Shown piece by piece: positions 46,366 through 54,298 of a DNA stretch of 64,000 nt. This stretch comes from Gracilibacter sp. BRH_c7a (lineage in GTDB: Bacteria; Bacillota; Desulfitobacteriia; Desulfitobacteriales; Syntrophobotulaceae). A model generated the notes under the pieces. That model was not told the DNA's origin. It worked only from the letters and a program-made list of their open reading frames with translations, and ran no database searches. Numbering within the stretch: the first letter of the stretch is position 1; each line of letters starts with the position of its first letter. The DNA is taken from the NCBI GenBank assembly GCA_001516055.1, contig LOEZ01000019.1, positions 124,001-188,000 of the forward strand, read 5' to 3'. The position numbers were made by a program, and so were the translations under genes.

Positions 46366-46629
46366 TCACTTTATAACTTTTGATAATATATCTATAATTT
46401 CATCAACTTTTTCACTTCCATTGCCATGTTCAAAAGCTTCGACAACGCAGTGATCCATGTGTTGTTTTAGAATTAATAAATTAGCTTTTTTTAAGAGTGA
46501 TTGAGTTGCGATAATTTGGTTAGATACATCGACACAATATCTTCCTTCCTCTAACATTTTAATACTTGCCTCAATTTGGCCTTTCGATGTTTTCAACGCT
46601 TGTAAAGCTTGTTTTTGCTGATTATTCAT
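46366..46629 (-). CDS. csoR: Copper-sensing repressor CsoR
   Basis: An 87-residue DUF156 four-helix repressor. The Cu(I) triad is present as C32, H57 and C61 (in GRYC and KQHMDHC), separating CsoR from RcnR and FrmR. It is the first gene of csoR-copA-copZ, with AAGGAG upstream and a G-tract operator at 46649-46672. Confidence 0.94.
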   Translation of the reverse strand: MNNQQKQALQALKTSKGQIEASIKMLEEGRYCVDVSNQIIATQSLLKKANLLILKQHMDHCVVEAFEHGNGSEKVDEIIDILSKVIK

Positions 46630-46648
46630 GACTCACATCTCCTTTAAT

Positions 46649-46707
46649 CCCTCCCCCTATAGGAGGGGGTATAGTTTTATGCTAATACTCAGCTTTAAAA
46701 ATGTCAA
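46649..46707 (-). promoter_or_regulatory. csoR promoter and CsoR-type operator
   Basis: Minus-strand TTGACA (46702-46707), 17-bp spacer, TAGCAT (46679-46684). The transcription start falls next to a G-tract dyad at 46649-46672 (ACCCCCTCCTATAGGGGGAG on the minus strand), the type of site bound by CsoR. It is placed to block transcription until copper binds the repressor. Confidence 0.75.
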
Positions 46708-46793
46708 CCCTTTTTTTAAATTACCTTATATTAAAGTTCATTCTTAAAGTTCATTTTATCTTAACACTATAGAAGTAAACTATACTTGCTTAC

Positions 46794-47060
46794 TTATAAT
46801 CTCAACAACTTAATGATTTGAGCTTTATTATCTACAAATCCTAATATAGCCTTGTCTCCAATTATGATTGTAGGAACTGCCATCCGACCATGTTTGTTTT
46901 TAAGCTCTTCTCTATTCTTCTCCTCAGCAATATTCTTATAATTAACATCTATCCCGCGTTCACTAAAGAATCTCTTTGCCGCCTGACAATCTGTACAGGT
47001 ATCTGACGTATAGATTGTTATATTGATTTCTTGGCCTAAAAACTTATTGATTAAATCCAT
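46794..47060 (-). CDS. Glutaredoxin-family protein
   Basis: An 88-residue thioredoxin-fold protein: redox motif CTDCQAAKRFF near residue 22, cis-Pro loop AVPTIIIGD, and GFVD near the C-terminus. It resembles NrdH/YruB-type glutaredoxins. AAGGAGG precedes the ATG. It is monocistronic, between the cop operon and the CcdA pair, suggesting thiol-disulfide handling linked to copper stress (inference). Confidence 0.87.
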   Translation of the reverse strand: MDLINKFLGQEINITIYTSDTCTDCQAAKRFFSERGIDVNYKNIAEEKNREELKNKHGRMAVPTIIIGDKAILGFVDNKAQIIKLLRL

Positions 47061-47386
47061 TTACCTATCCTCCTTGTTCGCTCTATCCCTGAAAGCACAT
47101 TAGCTATCATTCCTGAAAAGTTGCTTTTAGTATCTCTTAGGAAACTTTTTATTATTCTCCAACATCGTTTTAACAAACCAATCACAAAATCATAATAGTT
47201 TAGACAATCTAGTGTTTTACAATATGTTTACTTTGTATTTTCACCAAATCATCCTCTCTTAAATAGCATGTGCTGGTTTCACAGCGCATGCTATCCATTG
47301 TTAAACTGAGGGATCCTAGATTGCCTGGTTCGGACTCATTGAACAAAGAAATTACTATACTCAAAAGAAAGTAGGAGTTGATTACA
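47061..47386. promoter_or_regulatory. Regulatory region containing leader block A
   Basis: Non-coding. A 52-bp block at 47179-47230 is 46/52 identical, without gaps, to 51006-51057. It is followed by a stem-loop ATAGCATGTGCT (47263-47274)/AGCGCATGCTAT (47283-47294) that also has a counterpart in the second copy. Block A lies about 155 bp upstream of the gene starting at 47387. AGACA...TTTACAATA-like promoter elements are inside but not decisive. Confidence 0.65.
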
Positions 47387-47842
47387 TTGAAAAATAACAA
47401 ATGGGTATCGGTTTTTGGAATTGCTCTTCTAGTATTAGGAAGTATAATTGGTATCTATATCTACGCAACGGAAAATAAAAGTAGCGATACTGTACCAACC
47501 AAAGCAACTAGTCCGATTATTGATGATCAGGGCGGCATCCAAGTTGTTGCCATTTGGGAAAAATCAGATTCCCTCCAGCAAAAATTTCAACTACAGTTAA
47601 ATAACCATAGCTGGGATTTGAATGACTATGAATTTAAGAATAATATTCTTCTGAAGAAGAACGGAACGGAAATATCTTTTTCTGTTATCTCTGAGAAGAG
47701 AAATCCAGAAGGACATCACGTAGCAAGTGAGATTGTCGTGGAAAGTCCGGAGTTTGTCGGTCTGCAAGATGGCGATGAGCTTACCATGATTGTTAAAAAT
47801 ATCTTTGATACTCCTGAGCGAACCTTTACTTGGTCCTATTAA
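47387..47842 (+). CDS. Exported or membrane-anchored protein of unknown function
   Basis: 151 residues from a TTG at 47387, 9 bp after AGGAG; an in-frame TTG at 47378 directly abuts that site. The N-terminal helix (VSVFGIALLVLGSIIGIYIYA) acts as a signal anchor. The remaining 120 residues form a small beta-rich domain. No family recognised. It is 22 bp upstream of ccdA, so it may be the exported partner of that thiol transporter, though it has no cysteines. Confidence 0.7.
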   Translation: MKNNKWVSVFGIALLVLGSIIGIYIYATENKSSDTVPTKATSPIIDDQGGIQVVAIWEKSDSLQQKFQLQLNNHSWDLNDYEFKNNILLKKNGTEISFSVISEKRNPEGHHVASEIVVESPEFVGLQDGDELTMIVKNIFDTPERTFTWSY

Positions 47843-47864
47843 ATATTTAGAAAGGAGATAACCA

Positions 47865-48617
47865 GTGAGTACAGATATACTTCTCCTTCCATTCCTAGCG
47901 GGATTACTTTCATTCCTTTCTCCCTGCATCATTCCTATGTTAGGGGTATATTTCTCTCTTATAACTGGCCTTACTTCAGAACAGCTCAAGTCAGAAACGC
48001 TAAGAAGTAATTTGCGTCGCAAAGTGCTGATAAACACCTTCGCCTTCGTAGCTGGATTCGGGTTAATATTCACTGCAGCAGGTTCCATAGCAGGTTCACT
48101 TGGCAGTGTCCTAGGGCAGTGGCTGAATATATTTAGCATTATCGGCGGTTTTATGATATTAGTCTTAGCTTTAAAACTCTTGGGAATCTTTGAACTTTCT
48201 TTTTTGAGTAGACTCCACTGGGAACCAAAATTCTACAATGAACTTCGGCAAAGACCTTCCACAGGCCCTGTTATTGCTTTTATAGTAGGTCTGATCTTTG
48301 CCATAGCCTGTTCCCATTGTATAGCTCCAACTCTTTATACGATTTTATTTATGGCCGGGGCAAGTCAGAGCTGGGTGAGTGGAATGCTCATTATGGGAAT
48401 ATTCTCCCTTGGTTTAGCAATACCTTATGTAATTACAGGATTGTTCTACCACAAAGTCTTGAAATTATTAAAACGTTATCAAACTCAGCAGGTTTATATT
48501 CGACGGGTACTTGGCCTATTGATGCTGTTCTTTGCCTATATCCTGTTTACAAATCAGCTTACAGAAGTCACAGGTTTCTTATCAAGATTTTTACCAAACC
48601 TACCTTATGGAATGTGA
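47865..48617 (+). CDS. ccdA: CcdA/DsbD-type transmembrane thiol-disulfide transporter
   Basis: 250 residues from a GTG behind AAAGGAG. Six membrane helices are visible. FLSPCIIPMLGVYFS and ACSHCIAPTLYT contain the two conserved intramembrane cysteines that shuttle electrons from cytosolic thioredoxin to the outside. Such proteins serve cytochrome c maturation or extracytoplasmic thiol repair. It forms a pair with the upstream anchored protein. Confidence 0.9.
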   Translation: MSTDILLLPFLAGLLSFLSPCIIPMLGVYFSLITGLTSEQLKSETLRSNLRRKVLINTFAFVAGFGLIFTAAGSIAGSLGSVLGQWLNIFSIIGGFMILVLALKLLGIFELSFLSRLHWEPKFYNELRQRPSTGPVIAFIVGLIFAIACSHCIAPTLYTILFMAGASQSWVSGMLIMGIFSLGLAIPYVITGLFYHKVLKLLKRYQTQQVYIRRVLGLLMLFFAYILFTNQLTEVTGFLSRFLPNLPYGM

Positions 48618-48711
48618 TAATCAAACAGCAAAATTTTACAAGTGAAATAATTCTCATCATAATAAGCATATACTGAACACTAAATTTGAATTATAGATTC
48701 CAGGAGATGCT

Positions 48712-49416
48712 ATGAAGAAAAAGTATATGCCAGGATTGCTTATAAGTATGCTAACAGCAGGGATTATATTTGGTGCATCGTTTCATTTGGTTTTAATGCC
48801 TTTGTTTGATGGGCAACTATTACATTGTATATTTAGTGGTTTGTTATTTGGTCTCATTAGTTATTATTTCGCCTATTTTTTCTTTAACAGATATTGGTTA
48901 TTGCAAAAAGAAAATATGCAATTAACTAATTCTTCCCGAGTAGATCAACTTACAGGAGTCTTTAATAGAAAGGCCTTTGAAAACGACATTCTTAACCTAG
49001 GCTATAACCATTTTTATTCAATAGTTTTTATAGACATAGATAACTTTAGAGAATTTAACAATCTTTATGGCCATCAGGTTGGTGATACTGTTTTAAGTAA
49101 TGTAAGTGACATCCTTAAATCAAGTATCAGAAGCTGTGATACTGTATATAGATACGGTGGAGAAGAATTGGTTATTGTCTTAAAAGACTGTAAAAAAAAT
49201 CAGGCCTTCACGATAGGAGAAAAAGTACGGGAAAAAATATGTATGCTGGATAATTCTCCTTATCCGCCTATTACCGTTTCAGTAGGAGTAGCTTGCACTG
49301 TAAATGATGGCAGTAGAATTATTGATATAATCAAAGCAGCTGACATCGCTATGTTATACGCGAAGAGACAAGGAAAAAACCGGGTCGAAGTCTTCGATAA
49401 ATCGATTGCTCTCTAA
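48712..49416 (+). CDS. Diguanylate cyclase (GGDEF), membrane bound
   Basis: 234 residues: two N-terminal helices (residues 7-30 and 38-60), then a complete GGDEF domain with FIDIDNFREFNNLYGHQVGD and the active-site RYGGEEL. The inhibitory RxxD site (RSCD) lies five residues before the GGEE. It should make c-di-GMP from GTP. CAGGAGATG precedes the ATG. A terminator follows directly. Confidence 0.92.
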   Translation: MKKKYMPGLLISMLTAGIIFGASFHLVLMPLFDGQLLHCIFSGLLFGLISYYFAYFFFNRYWLLQKENMQLTNSSRVDQLTGVFNRKAFENDILNLGYNHFYSIVFIDIDNFREFNNLYGHQVGDTVLSNVSDILKSSIRSCDTVYRYGGEELVIVLKDCKKNQAFTIGEKVREKICMLDNSPYPPITVSVGVACTVNDGSRIIDIIKAADIAMLYAKRQGKNRVEVFDKSIAL

Positions 49417-49430
49417 ATATCAACACTAAA

Positions 49431-49471
49431 AATCCACCCAGTACTTTTGTTACTGGGTGGATTGCTTTTTT
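49431..49471 (+). terminator. Terminator after the diguanylate cyclase gene
   Basis: A 13-bp perfect stem AATCCACCCAGTA/TACTGGGTGGATT with 7-nt loop, then GCTTTTTTT. Confidence 0.92.
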
Positions 49472-49510
49472 TATCAAGCCTAAGCAGGGATATAGTTTAC
49501 ACCGTTTACT

Positions 49511-50857
49511 TTACTGAAGATAGGCTAAAGGATTACGTGATAAGCCATTTACCCTCACCTCGAAATCTAAATGCGGACCTGAACTACGCCCTGTAGATCC
49601 TACCTGGCCGATAATCTCACCACGCCGCGCCTTAGTTCCTACGGATACTGTCATAGCGGATAGGTGAGAATAGCGCGTCGTAAGACCATTACCATGATTA
49701 AGTACAATACTATTACCATAATTACCTTGCCAAGCGGCAAAAGTAACAACACCATCCTCCGCTGCCTTTACAGGGGTACCCGTGACACCTGAGATATCAA
49801 TAGCATTATGAAATTCTCTTCCTCGATAGCCGTAGCCAGAGGTAATTACCCCCCGGATGGGCCACTCTAATCCAACGATATTCCCACCCCCACGAGATAC
49901 TTCAATTGGTTTTGTTCCACGTATAACGATTCGATTTTGGGGTTTAAGCATAATCTTTTCCGCCAAAGTTTCTCTAGCCTTTTCTCTCCCATTAATTTCA
50001 GTAATTCGATAAGTTACTTGACGAGATCCATATGTTCCTGCTTTTTTCACTATCATTTGTCCCTGATATAAGCTGGGATCGTACTCATATACAGTAGTAT
50101 ACGGCATACTTTCTTCAACAGTCTTTTGTATCATATACACAACAGATAACGGCGGCTCAGATTTGATCAGGTTAATATAGTCTCCTACCTTGATGAAATC
50201 CTTCACCTCAGGATTAGCCTCTTGCAATTCATCGAACGTAATATTATTATCGCTCGCAATAGTCCACAATGAATCCCCTTCTTTTACCTCATATTGGACC
50301 TTTTCAAACAACCCTTGGGTCAGAATTTCTGCTGCTTTTTCTGAAGTCATAAGTTGTTTCAGAGAGATATAAGCGTCTACGATTTGTACCTCTTCCTCAA
50401 AAGCTACATCCTCAACCGTTACTTGCTCGTTGTCTACGGATAAGTACTGCTTCATTACCAATTCCAAGGCACCCTCGGCACTTTCATTTGATGCTAAGTG
50501 GACTACAGGTTCACCATTAATAGTTATAGCCCAACTTTGCGCCTCCCAATTCAGCTTCTCTTTCAAAAGAGTAACCAGTTGTTCATCATTTATAACAGTA
50601 TCTTTGTTCTCAATCTTTTTTTCATCATATTCTAATATGTTTCCAAAGCCATTTATACTAACAGGATATTCATTAACAAGCTCATTCTTTGCTTTGTTTA
50701 ATGCAATATCAACCTGACTTTTATCTTTAACAAAGACCTGAGACTGCCCATCGATTATTAGCACAAAAGCTTTGTCACCAGATAATATGTTGAATACAAC
50801 AGCAGGAAACAATAATAGACATAAAAGACTTAGAATATATACTGTTTTTCTCCGCAA
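49511..50857 (-). CDS. Cell-wall endopeptidase with LysM, G5 and M23 domains
   Basis: 448 residues as listed. The product has a signal anchor (residues 5-25), an N-terminal region to 195, LysM (YEVKEGDSLWTIASDNNITF in part, about 197-243), G5 (about 245-325) and a peptidase M23 domain. In M23, HNAIDIS, HLDFEV and the GNGLTTRYSHLS motif hold the zinc ligands. It cleaves peptidoglycan outside the cell. The listed TTG start at 50857 is 22 bp from its ribosome site. An ATT at 50872 is 7 bp from GGGAGG (50880-50885), so the true start may be AUU, adding five residues. Confidence 0.9.
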   Translation of the reverse strand: MRRKTVYILSLLCLLLFPAVVFNILSGDKAFVLIIDGQSQVFVKDKSQVDIALNKAKNELVNEYPVSINGFGNILEYDEKKIENKDTVINDEQLVTLLKEKLNWEAQSWAITINGEPVVHLASNESAEGALELVMKQYLSVDNEQVTVEDVAFEEEVQIVDAYISLKQLMTSEKAAEILTQGLFEKVQYEVKEGDSLWTIASDNNITFDELQEANPEVKDFIKVGDYINLIKSEPPLSVVYMIQKTVEESMPYTTVYEYDPSLYQGQMIVKKAGTYGSRQVTYRITEINGREKARETLAEKIMLKPQNRIVIRGTKPIEVSRGGGNIVGLEWPIRGVITSGYGYRGREFHNAIDISGVTGTPVKAAEDGVVTFAAWQGNYGNSIVLNHGNGLTTRYSHLSAMTVSVGTKARRGEIIGQVGSTGRSSGPHLDFEVRVNGLSRNPLAYLQ

Positions 50858-50872
50858 TATTCGAAGAAGAAT

Positions 50873-51189
50873 CCCCTCACCTCCCTTGGAGTTCAGAATC
50901 TGTGCCTATCCTATTTTAAAATATAAAAATGATAATTTTTTTGTAAATTGGTGAAGAAACTGTGAACAACCTAAGACATAACTTAACAGTCCAATCTTCA
51001 CAGAACAATCACAAAACTATAAAAGTTTAGACAATCTAGTGCTTTATAATATATTTAACACAAATAAATCAGCCAAAATTTGTTTTTGTGTTCTGTCCCT
51101 CCTATGTAATAGCATGTGCTTTTTACGGCACATGCTTTTGTTATAAGGTTCACTATTGTTACAGCTAATTTATCAACTGGAGGTATATA
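50873..51189. promoter_or_regulatory. Regulatory region containing leader block B
   Basis: Non-coding. It contains the second copy of the duplicated block (51006-51057) and the matching stem-loop AGCATGTGC (51111-51119)/GCACATGCT (51128-51136), here followed by TTTTG like a terminator. An extra hairpin AACACAAA/TTTGTGTT (about 51057-51064 with 51085-51092) lies between them and is absent from copy A. The block lies 133 bp upstream of the gene at 51190. Confidence 0.65.
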
Positions 51190-51834
51190 ATGCATTTTCT
51201 AGATAGTAATCTATATGGATTATGGGGAACGGTGCTATTTAATATTCTAATTTTTGTTATCTTTACCTATGCAGTCTTTAAACCTACGACAAAAAGAGAT
51301 TGGCGTACGTTAGGAGCATTCACTGCGTTTTTAGTCGCTTTATTCAGTGAGATGTTTGGATTCCCTTTAACAGTATATTTTCTAACATCTGTCCTTGGGA
51401 ACAAATACCCTGTTCTTGATCCTTTCACTCACCTCAATGGTCATTTATGGGTTGCTCTAGCAGGGGGCTCCCCACTTCTATACTCAATCTTGCATCCGCT
51501 TAGCAGTATCATGATTTTTGGTGGTTTGTTAGTAATCGCAATTGGCTGGAGAGGAATACATTCAGGTAATGGAGAACTGGTTACAGAGGGCATTTATAAT
51601 TATGTTCGACATCCGCAGTACAGTGGATTTATATTAATGATAATTGGATTTCTTGTACAATGGCCCACAATTATAACGTTAGTCACCGGACCAATTTTAT
51701 TGATTATGTATACCAGGCTAGCCAGAAAAGAGGAATTAGTAATGATAGACCTTTTTGGTGAGGAGTATAGCGATTACAGAGAAAAAGTGCCTGCTTTTAT
51801 CCCTTTTTCAAAAATTAAAAAGGCAAACATCTAA
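51190..51834 (+). CDS. Isoprenylcysteine carboxyl methyltransferase-like membrane protein
   Basis: 214 residues, five to six membrane helices. The C-terminal ICMT/PEMT-type SAM motif is clear: TEGIYNYVRHPQYSGFILMIIG (in part), followed by RLARKEELVMIDLFGEEYSDYREKVPAFIPF (in part). Such proteins methylate small or membrane-bound substrates; the true substrate here is unknown. CTGGAGG precedes the ATG. It is the only gene of its unit and lies behind leader block B. Confidence 0.88.
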   Translation: MHFLDSNLYGLWGTVLFNILIFVIFTYAVFKPTTKRDWRTLGAFTAFLVALFSEMFGFPLTVYFLTSVLGNKYPVLDPFTHLNGHLWVALAGGSPLLYSILHPLSSIMIFGGLLVIAIGWRGIHSGNGELVTEGIYNYVRHPQYSGFILMIIGFLVQWPTIITLVTGPILLIMYTRLARKEELVMIDLFGEEYSDYREKVPAFIPFSKIKKANI

Positions 51835-51843
51835 TGTTTGCCT
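51821..51843 (-). terminator. Terminator after the DUF326 gene
   Basis: Minus-strand AGGCAAACA/TGTTTGCCT stem followed by TTTTTAATTTTTG. It overlaps the 3' end of the ICMT-like gene. Confidence 0.8.
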
Positions 51844-51862
51844 GAAACCTTGTGATATTCAA

Positions 51863-52243
51863 CTAACTCATTGCAAAAGCTTTGCATTCTCTTGCACAAC
51901 TCAAACAAATAGTAGCACAATGCTGGGACTCTGGATCTGGGAACCGTGAACATTCACTTCCACAATTCTCGCAGACAGTAGCACAAAGGCTAGCAATTCC
52001 TTTAGCGAAAATACTATTACGTGCAATGTATTTGGCAGTAAATGTACAGATGTCGGCACAATCTCTGAGAAGCAGTAATTGTCTGGTTCTCATATTGATA
52101 TCAGGCTTCTTGGCTATCATCGTGATCATGTGTTCACAAGTTATCTCGCACTCTTGGAGAGTTTTCAGGATATGATGGTGATGGTGCATATGATGGGGAG
52201 ACAATTCTATCATCCTTTCTTTTTCTATATAACTATTCCCCAT
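51863..52243 (-). CDS. Four-helix-bundle copper-binding protein (DUF326, Csp-like)
   Basis: 126 residues as listed. The cysteine spacing CEITCEHM, CADICTFT, CATVCENCGSEC and CATICLSCARECKAF is that of the DUF326/Csp family, whose Cys-lined helices store Cu(I). A His-rich N-terminal stretch (HHMHHHHH) adds likely metal ligands. The start is uncertain: the ATG at 52243 has no ribosome site, while an internal ATG or TTG near codons 11-14 follows GAAAGG. There is no signal peptide, so it is a cytosolic copper store. It is 23 bp downstream of the methyltransferase gene. Confidence 0.9.
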   Translation of the reverse strand: MGNSYIEKERMIELSPHHMHHHHHILKTLQECEITCEHMITMIAKKPDINMRTRQLLLLRDCADICTFTAKYIARNSIFAKGIASLCATVCENCGSECSRFPDPESQHCATICLSCARECKAFAMS

Positions 52244-52266
52244 CAGGATTTTTGTGTTTGTACATT

Positions 52267-52890
52267 TTATTTATTGGGAGACGCATGAATTAATTTGACA
52301 ATGTCCCCAAATAGTTTTTCAACTTTTATGATCTGCATATTAGCCAATATTATATTTCTTTCCGTTCTTCGATTAATATTGACGCCACTATGTTTTACTG
52401 TTAACGGGTTAGCCCAATCCATTATTTTACCTAAAACTGCACTTTCACTGCGAACATGTTCAAGAAAGTATAGCTCTCCATCCGGCTTTACAACCCTTCT
52501 TAATTCTTTAAAACCCTTTTGGGCATCAGGTACAGAACAAAATACACAAGCTGTAATCACTGTATCAAAGGTATTATCAGGAAAAGGAAGATCCTGTATA
52601 TCTGCTAATTTCAGTTCAATCTCCGCCTGAACCTGAGGGAGTTTTCGTGTAGCAATCTCCAACATTTTCGAACTGAAATCCACCCCTATTACTTTTACAT
52701 TGGGATAATAATGAATTAAGTTGGCACCTGTGCCTACTCCTGCTTCCAATACTAACCCTTCAGCCTTAGCTACTAAGGCTTTTCTCCATTTTTGCATCCC
52801 GATTTTCTCCATTGGAGCCATCATCCTATCATATCCTTTTGCTTTTTTATCATACTTACTCATAATTTCAGCAGTAGAATTGCTCTTCAT
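52267..52890 (-). CDS. Class I SAM-dependent methyltransferase (UbiE-like)
   Basis: 207 residues with a Rossmann SAM site: VLEAGVGTGANLIHYYP (motif I), VIGVDFSSKMLEIA (motif II) and LPFPDNTFDTVITACVFCSVPDA. Small-molecule C- or S-methylation is likely; the substrate is unknown. GGAGGAA is 10 bp before the ATG. It is co-transcribed with the DUF326 gene, giving an odd methyltransferase plus copper-store pair. Confidence 0.88.
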   Translation of the reverse strand: MKSNSTAEIMSKYDKKAKGYDRMMAPMEKIGMQKWRKALVAKAEGLVLEAGVGTGANLIHYYPNVKVIGVDFSSKMLEIATRKLPQVQAEIELKLADIQDLPFPDNTFDTVITACVFCSVPDAQKGFKELRRVVKPDGELYFLEHVRSESAVLGKIMDWANPLTVKHSGVNINRRTERNIILANMQIIKVEKLFGDIVKLIHASPNK

Positions 52891-53006
52891 AATAAATAAT
52901 TCCTCCTAAACATTTATGTCTTAATCTATATATTAAACATTTCCTTTTCGTCATTAAATCATTCTAATCTCATTTTATAGAATTAGTACTATTAATAATG
53001 TACTTT

Positions 53007-53044
53007 AAACGAGAAGCCTACCTAAATAGGTAGGCTTCTCGTTT
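53007..53044. terminator. Terminator after the multicopper oxidase unit
   Basis: An 18-bp perfect stem AAACGAGAAGCCTACCTA/TAGGTAGGCTTCTCGTTT with a 2-nt loop. T-runs on both sides are moderate. Confidence 0.8.
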
Positions 53045-53069
53045 AGGTATTTTTTCGTCTTGCCCAGGA

Positions 53070-53132
53070 CTAAATCTTATGTCCTTCTTTGCAATGAGCA
53101 ACCTCTCGTAACATCCAATGTTTAGTAAACAT
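53070..53132 (-). CDS. Possible 20-residue peptide downstream of the multicopper oxidase
   Basis: An ATG at 53132 follows GGAAGGGGGAA by 5 bp, an excellent ribosome site. The frame encodes MFTKHWMLREVAHCKEGHKI and stops at 53070. The terminator stem begins 26 bp later. The product is basic, with three His and one Cys. It lies 115 bp after the oxidase stop in the same direction. No homology is claimed; the site could be fortuitous. Confidence 0.45.
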   Translation of the reverse strand: MFTKHWMLREVAHCKEGHKI

Positions 53133-53246
53133 AAAGGTTCCCCCTTCCATTAATGATTTGGTTATTTACCTTCTACTAAATTTTACTAATAAAATGTGCA
53201 CAATTTATGTTTACTTTATGAACTATCATTGAAGTTTTAGTGATAA

Positions 53247-54125
53247 TCAAATATATTTTATAGTCGTGAACATCCCGCCAATACCTTTGGTTAAATTATT
53301 TGAATTATGATGAGGTATATGACAATGGAAGGGCCATGTCCCCGGATTATATGAATCAAACTCAATATCCCAGGTTTCGCCCGAAGCTACCAGAACTGTG
53401 TTTTTTAAGAGTGGACTGGATAAAGAATTACCGTCTGATGCAGTAACCAAGAATTGGTGTCCATGAATATGAATTGGATGAGCATCCCTTCCTGAGTTTG
53501 CTAACCTTATCCGAACTTTTTCTCCTTGACATGTAACTAAAGGAGTTGTGTTGGGAAAAGATCTCCCATTCATTGTGAAGAAATTAAATTCATGGCTTAA
53601 GGGATCTATTTCATACACTCCAGGTTGAAGTTCTCCTTCCTTTAAACCTTTTAGTTTAAATTCACTAAGCATAACAAAGTAGTCTCTATTCATCTTGTCA
53701 TTGGGATCAAGAATAATAAAGCCTCCGCTTAGACCCATCATCTCTTGTTTGGCTACGTTGAAGTGGGTGTGATACATATGGGTACCAGGAGGATTTATGA
53801 CCTGAAATCTGTAATCAAAATAACTTCCTGGTTTTATCCTGGGTGTCGGTTCCACTTCACTAACGCCATCCATACTATTTGGTATATCTAATCCATGCCA
53901 ATGAATGGTTGTGTCTTCATCAAGCCGATTATGTACCCTGATGCTTACCCATTCACCTGGATAGACAAGTATGGTAGGACCTGGGATACTACCATTATAA
54001 CCCCATCCCTTGTAAAAGACATTGCGCAGAATTTCTCTCTTGACAGGTTGAGCAACTAATTCAAAATATCTTACATTACCTTGAACCCTTGACGGCAAAT
54101 TCGGGACATCTGGTGTAATTAACAT
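53247..54125 (-). CDS. Two-domain multicopper oxidase (laccase-like)
   Basis: 292 residues with two cupredoxin domains. Copper motifs are HWHG and HTHF in the first domain, and HPIHIHGH and HCHIPHHNSNNL in the second, i.e. the trinuclear cluster plus the type 1 site. No signal peptide or Tat motif is seen, so it looks cytosolic, unlike most family members. AAAGGAG precedes the start. With the cop genes and the DUF326 store it suggests copper detoxification or oxygen scavenging in an anaerobe (inference). Confidence 0.9.
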   Translation of the reverse strand: MLITPDVPNLPSRVQGNVRYFELVAQPVKREILRNVFYKGWGYNGSIPGPTILVYPGEWVSIRVHNRLDEDTTIHWHGLDIPNSMDGVSEVEPTPRIKPGSYFDYRFQVINPPGTHMYHTHFNVAKQEMMGLSGGFIILDPNDKMNRDYFVMLSEFKLKGLKEGELQPGVYEIDPLSHEFNFFTMNGRSFPNTTPLVTCQGEKVRIRLANSGRDAHPIHIHGHQFLVTASDGNSLSSPLLKNTVLVASGETWDIEFDSYNPGTWPFHCHIPHHNSNNLTKGIGGMFTTIKYI

Positions 54126-54203
54126 TTTCTTTACTCCTTTTAGATTTTTTATATATTAATATGTTAGATAGGAATAAAGGATGAAAATGATAAGAACCAT
54201 CAT

Positions 54204-54244
54204 AAAGAACTAGGATGCAGATTAGTTCTGCATCCTAGTTCTTT
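54204..54244 (-). terminator. Terminator after the cysK-metY operon
   Basis: An 18-bp perfect stem AAAGAACTAGGATGCAGA/TCTGCATCCTAGTTCTTT with a 5-nt loop, 55 bp beyond the metY stop. Confidence 0.85.
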
Positions 54245-54298
54245 AGTTTAAGTCCCCAATTATATACGAATCCAATAGGTTAACACCCCAGAATAAAA

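Noticed and set aside
47597-48139. 180-codon minus-strand frame opposite ccdA
   Set aside because: No ribosome site, it lies fully opposite the clear CcdA gene and the anchored-protein gene, and its composition is that of an antisense shadow.
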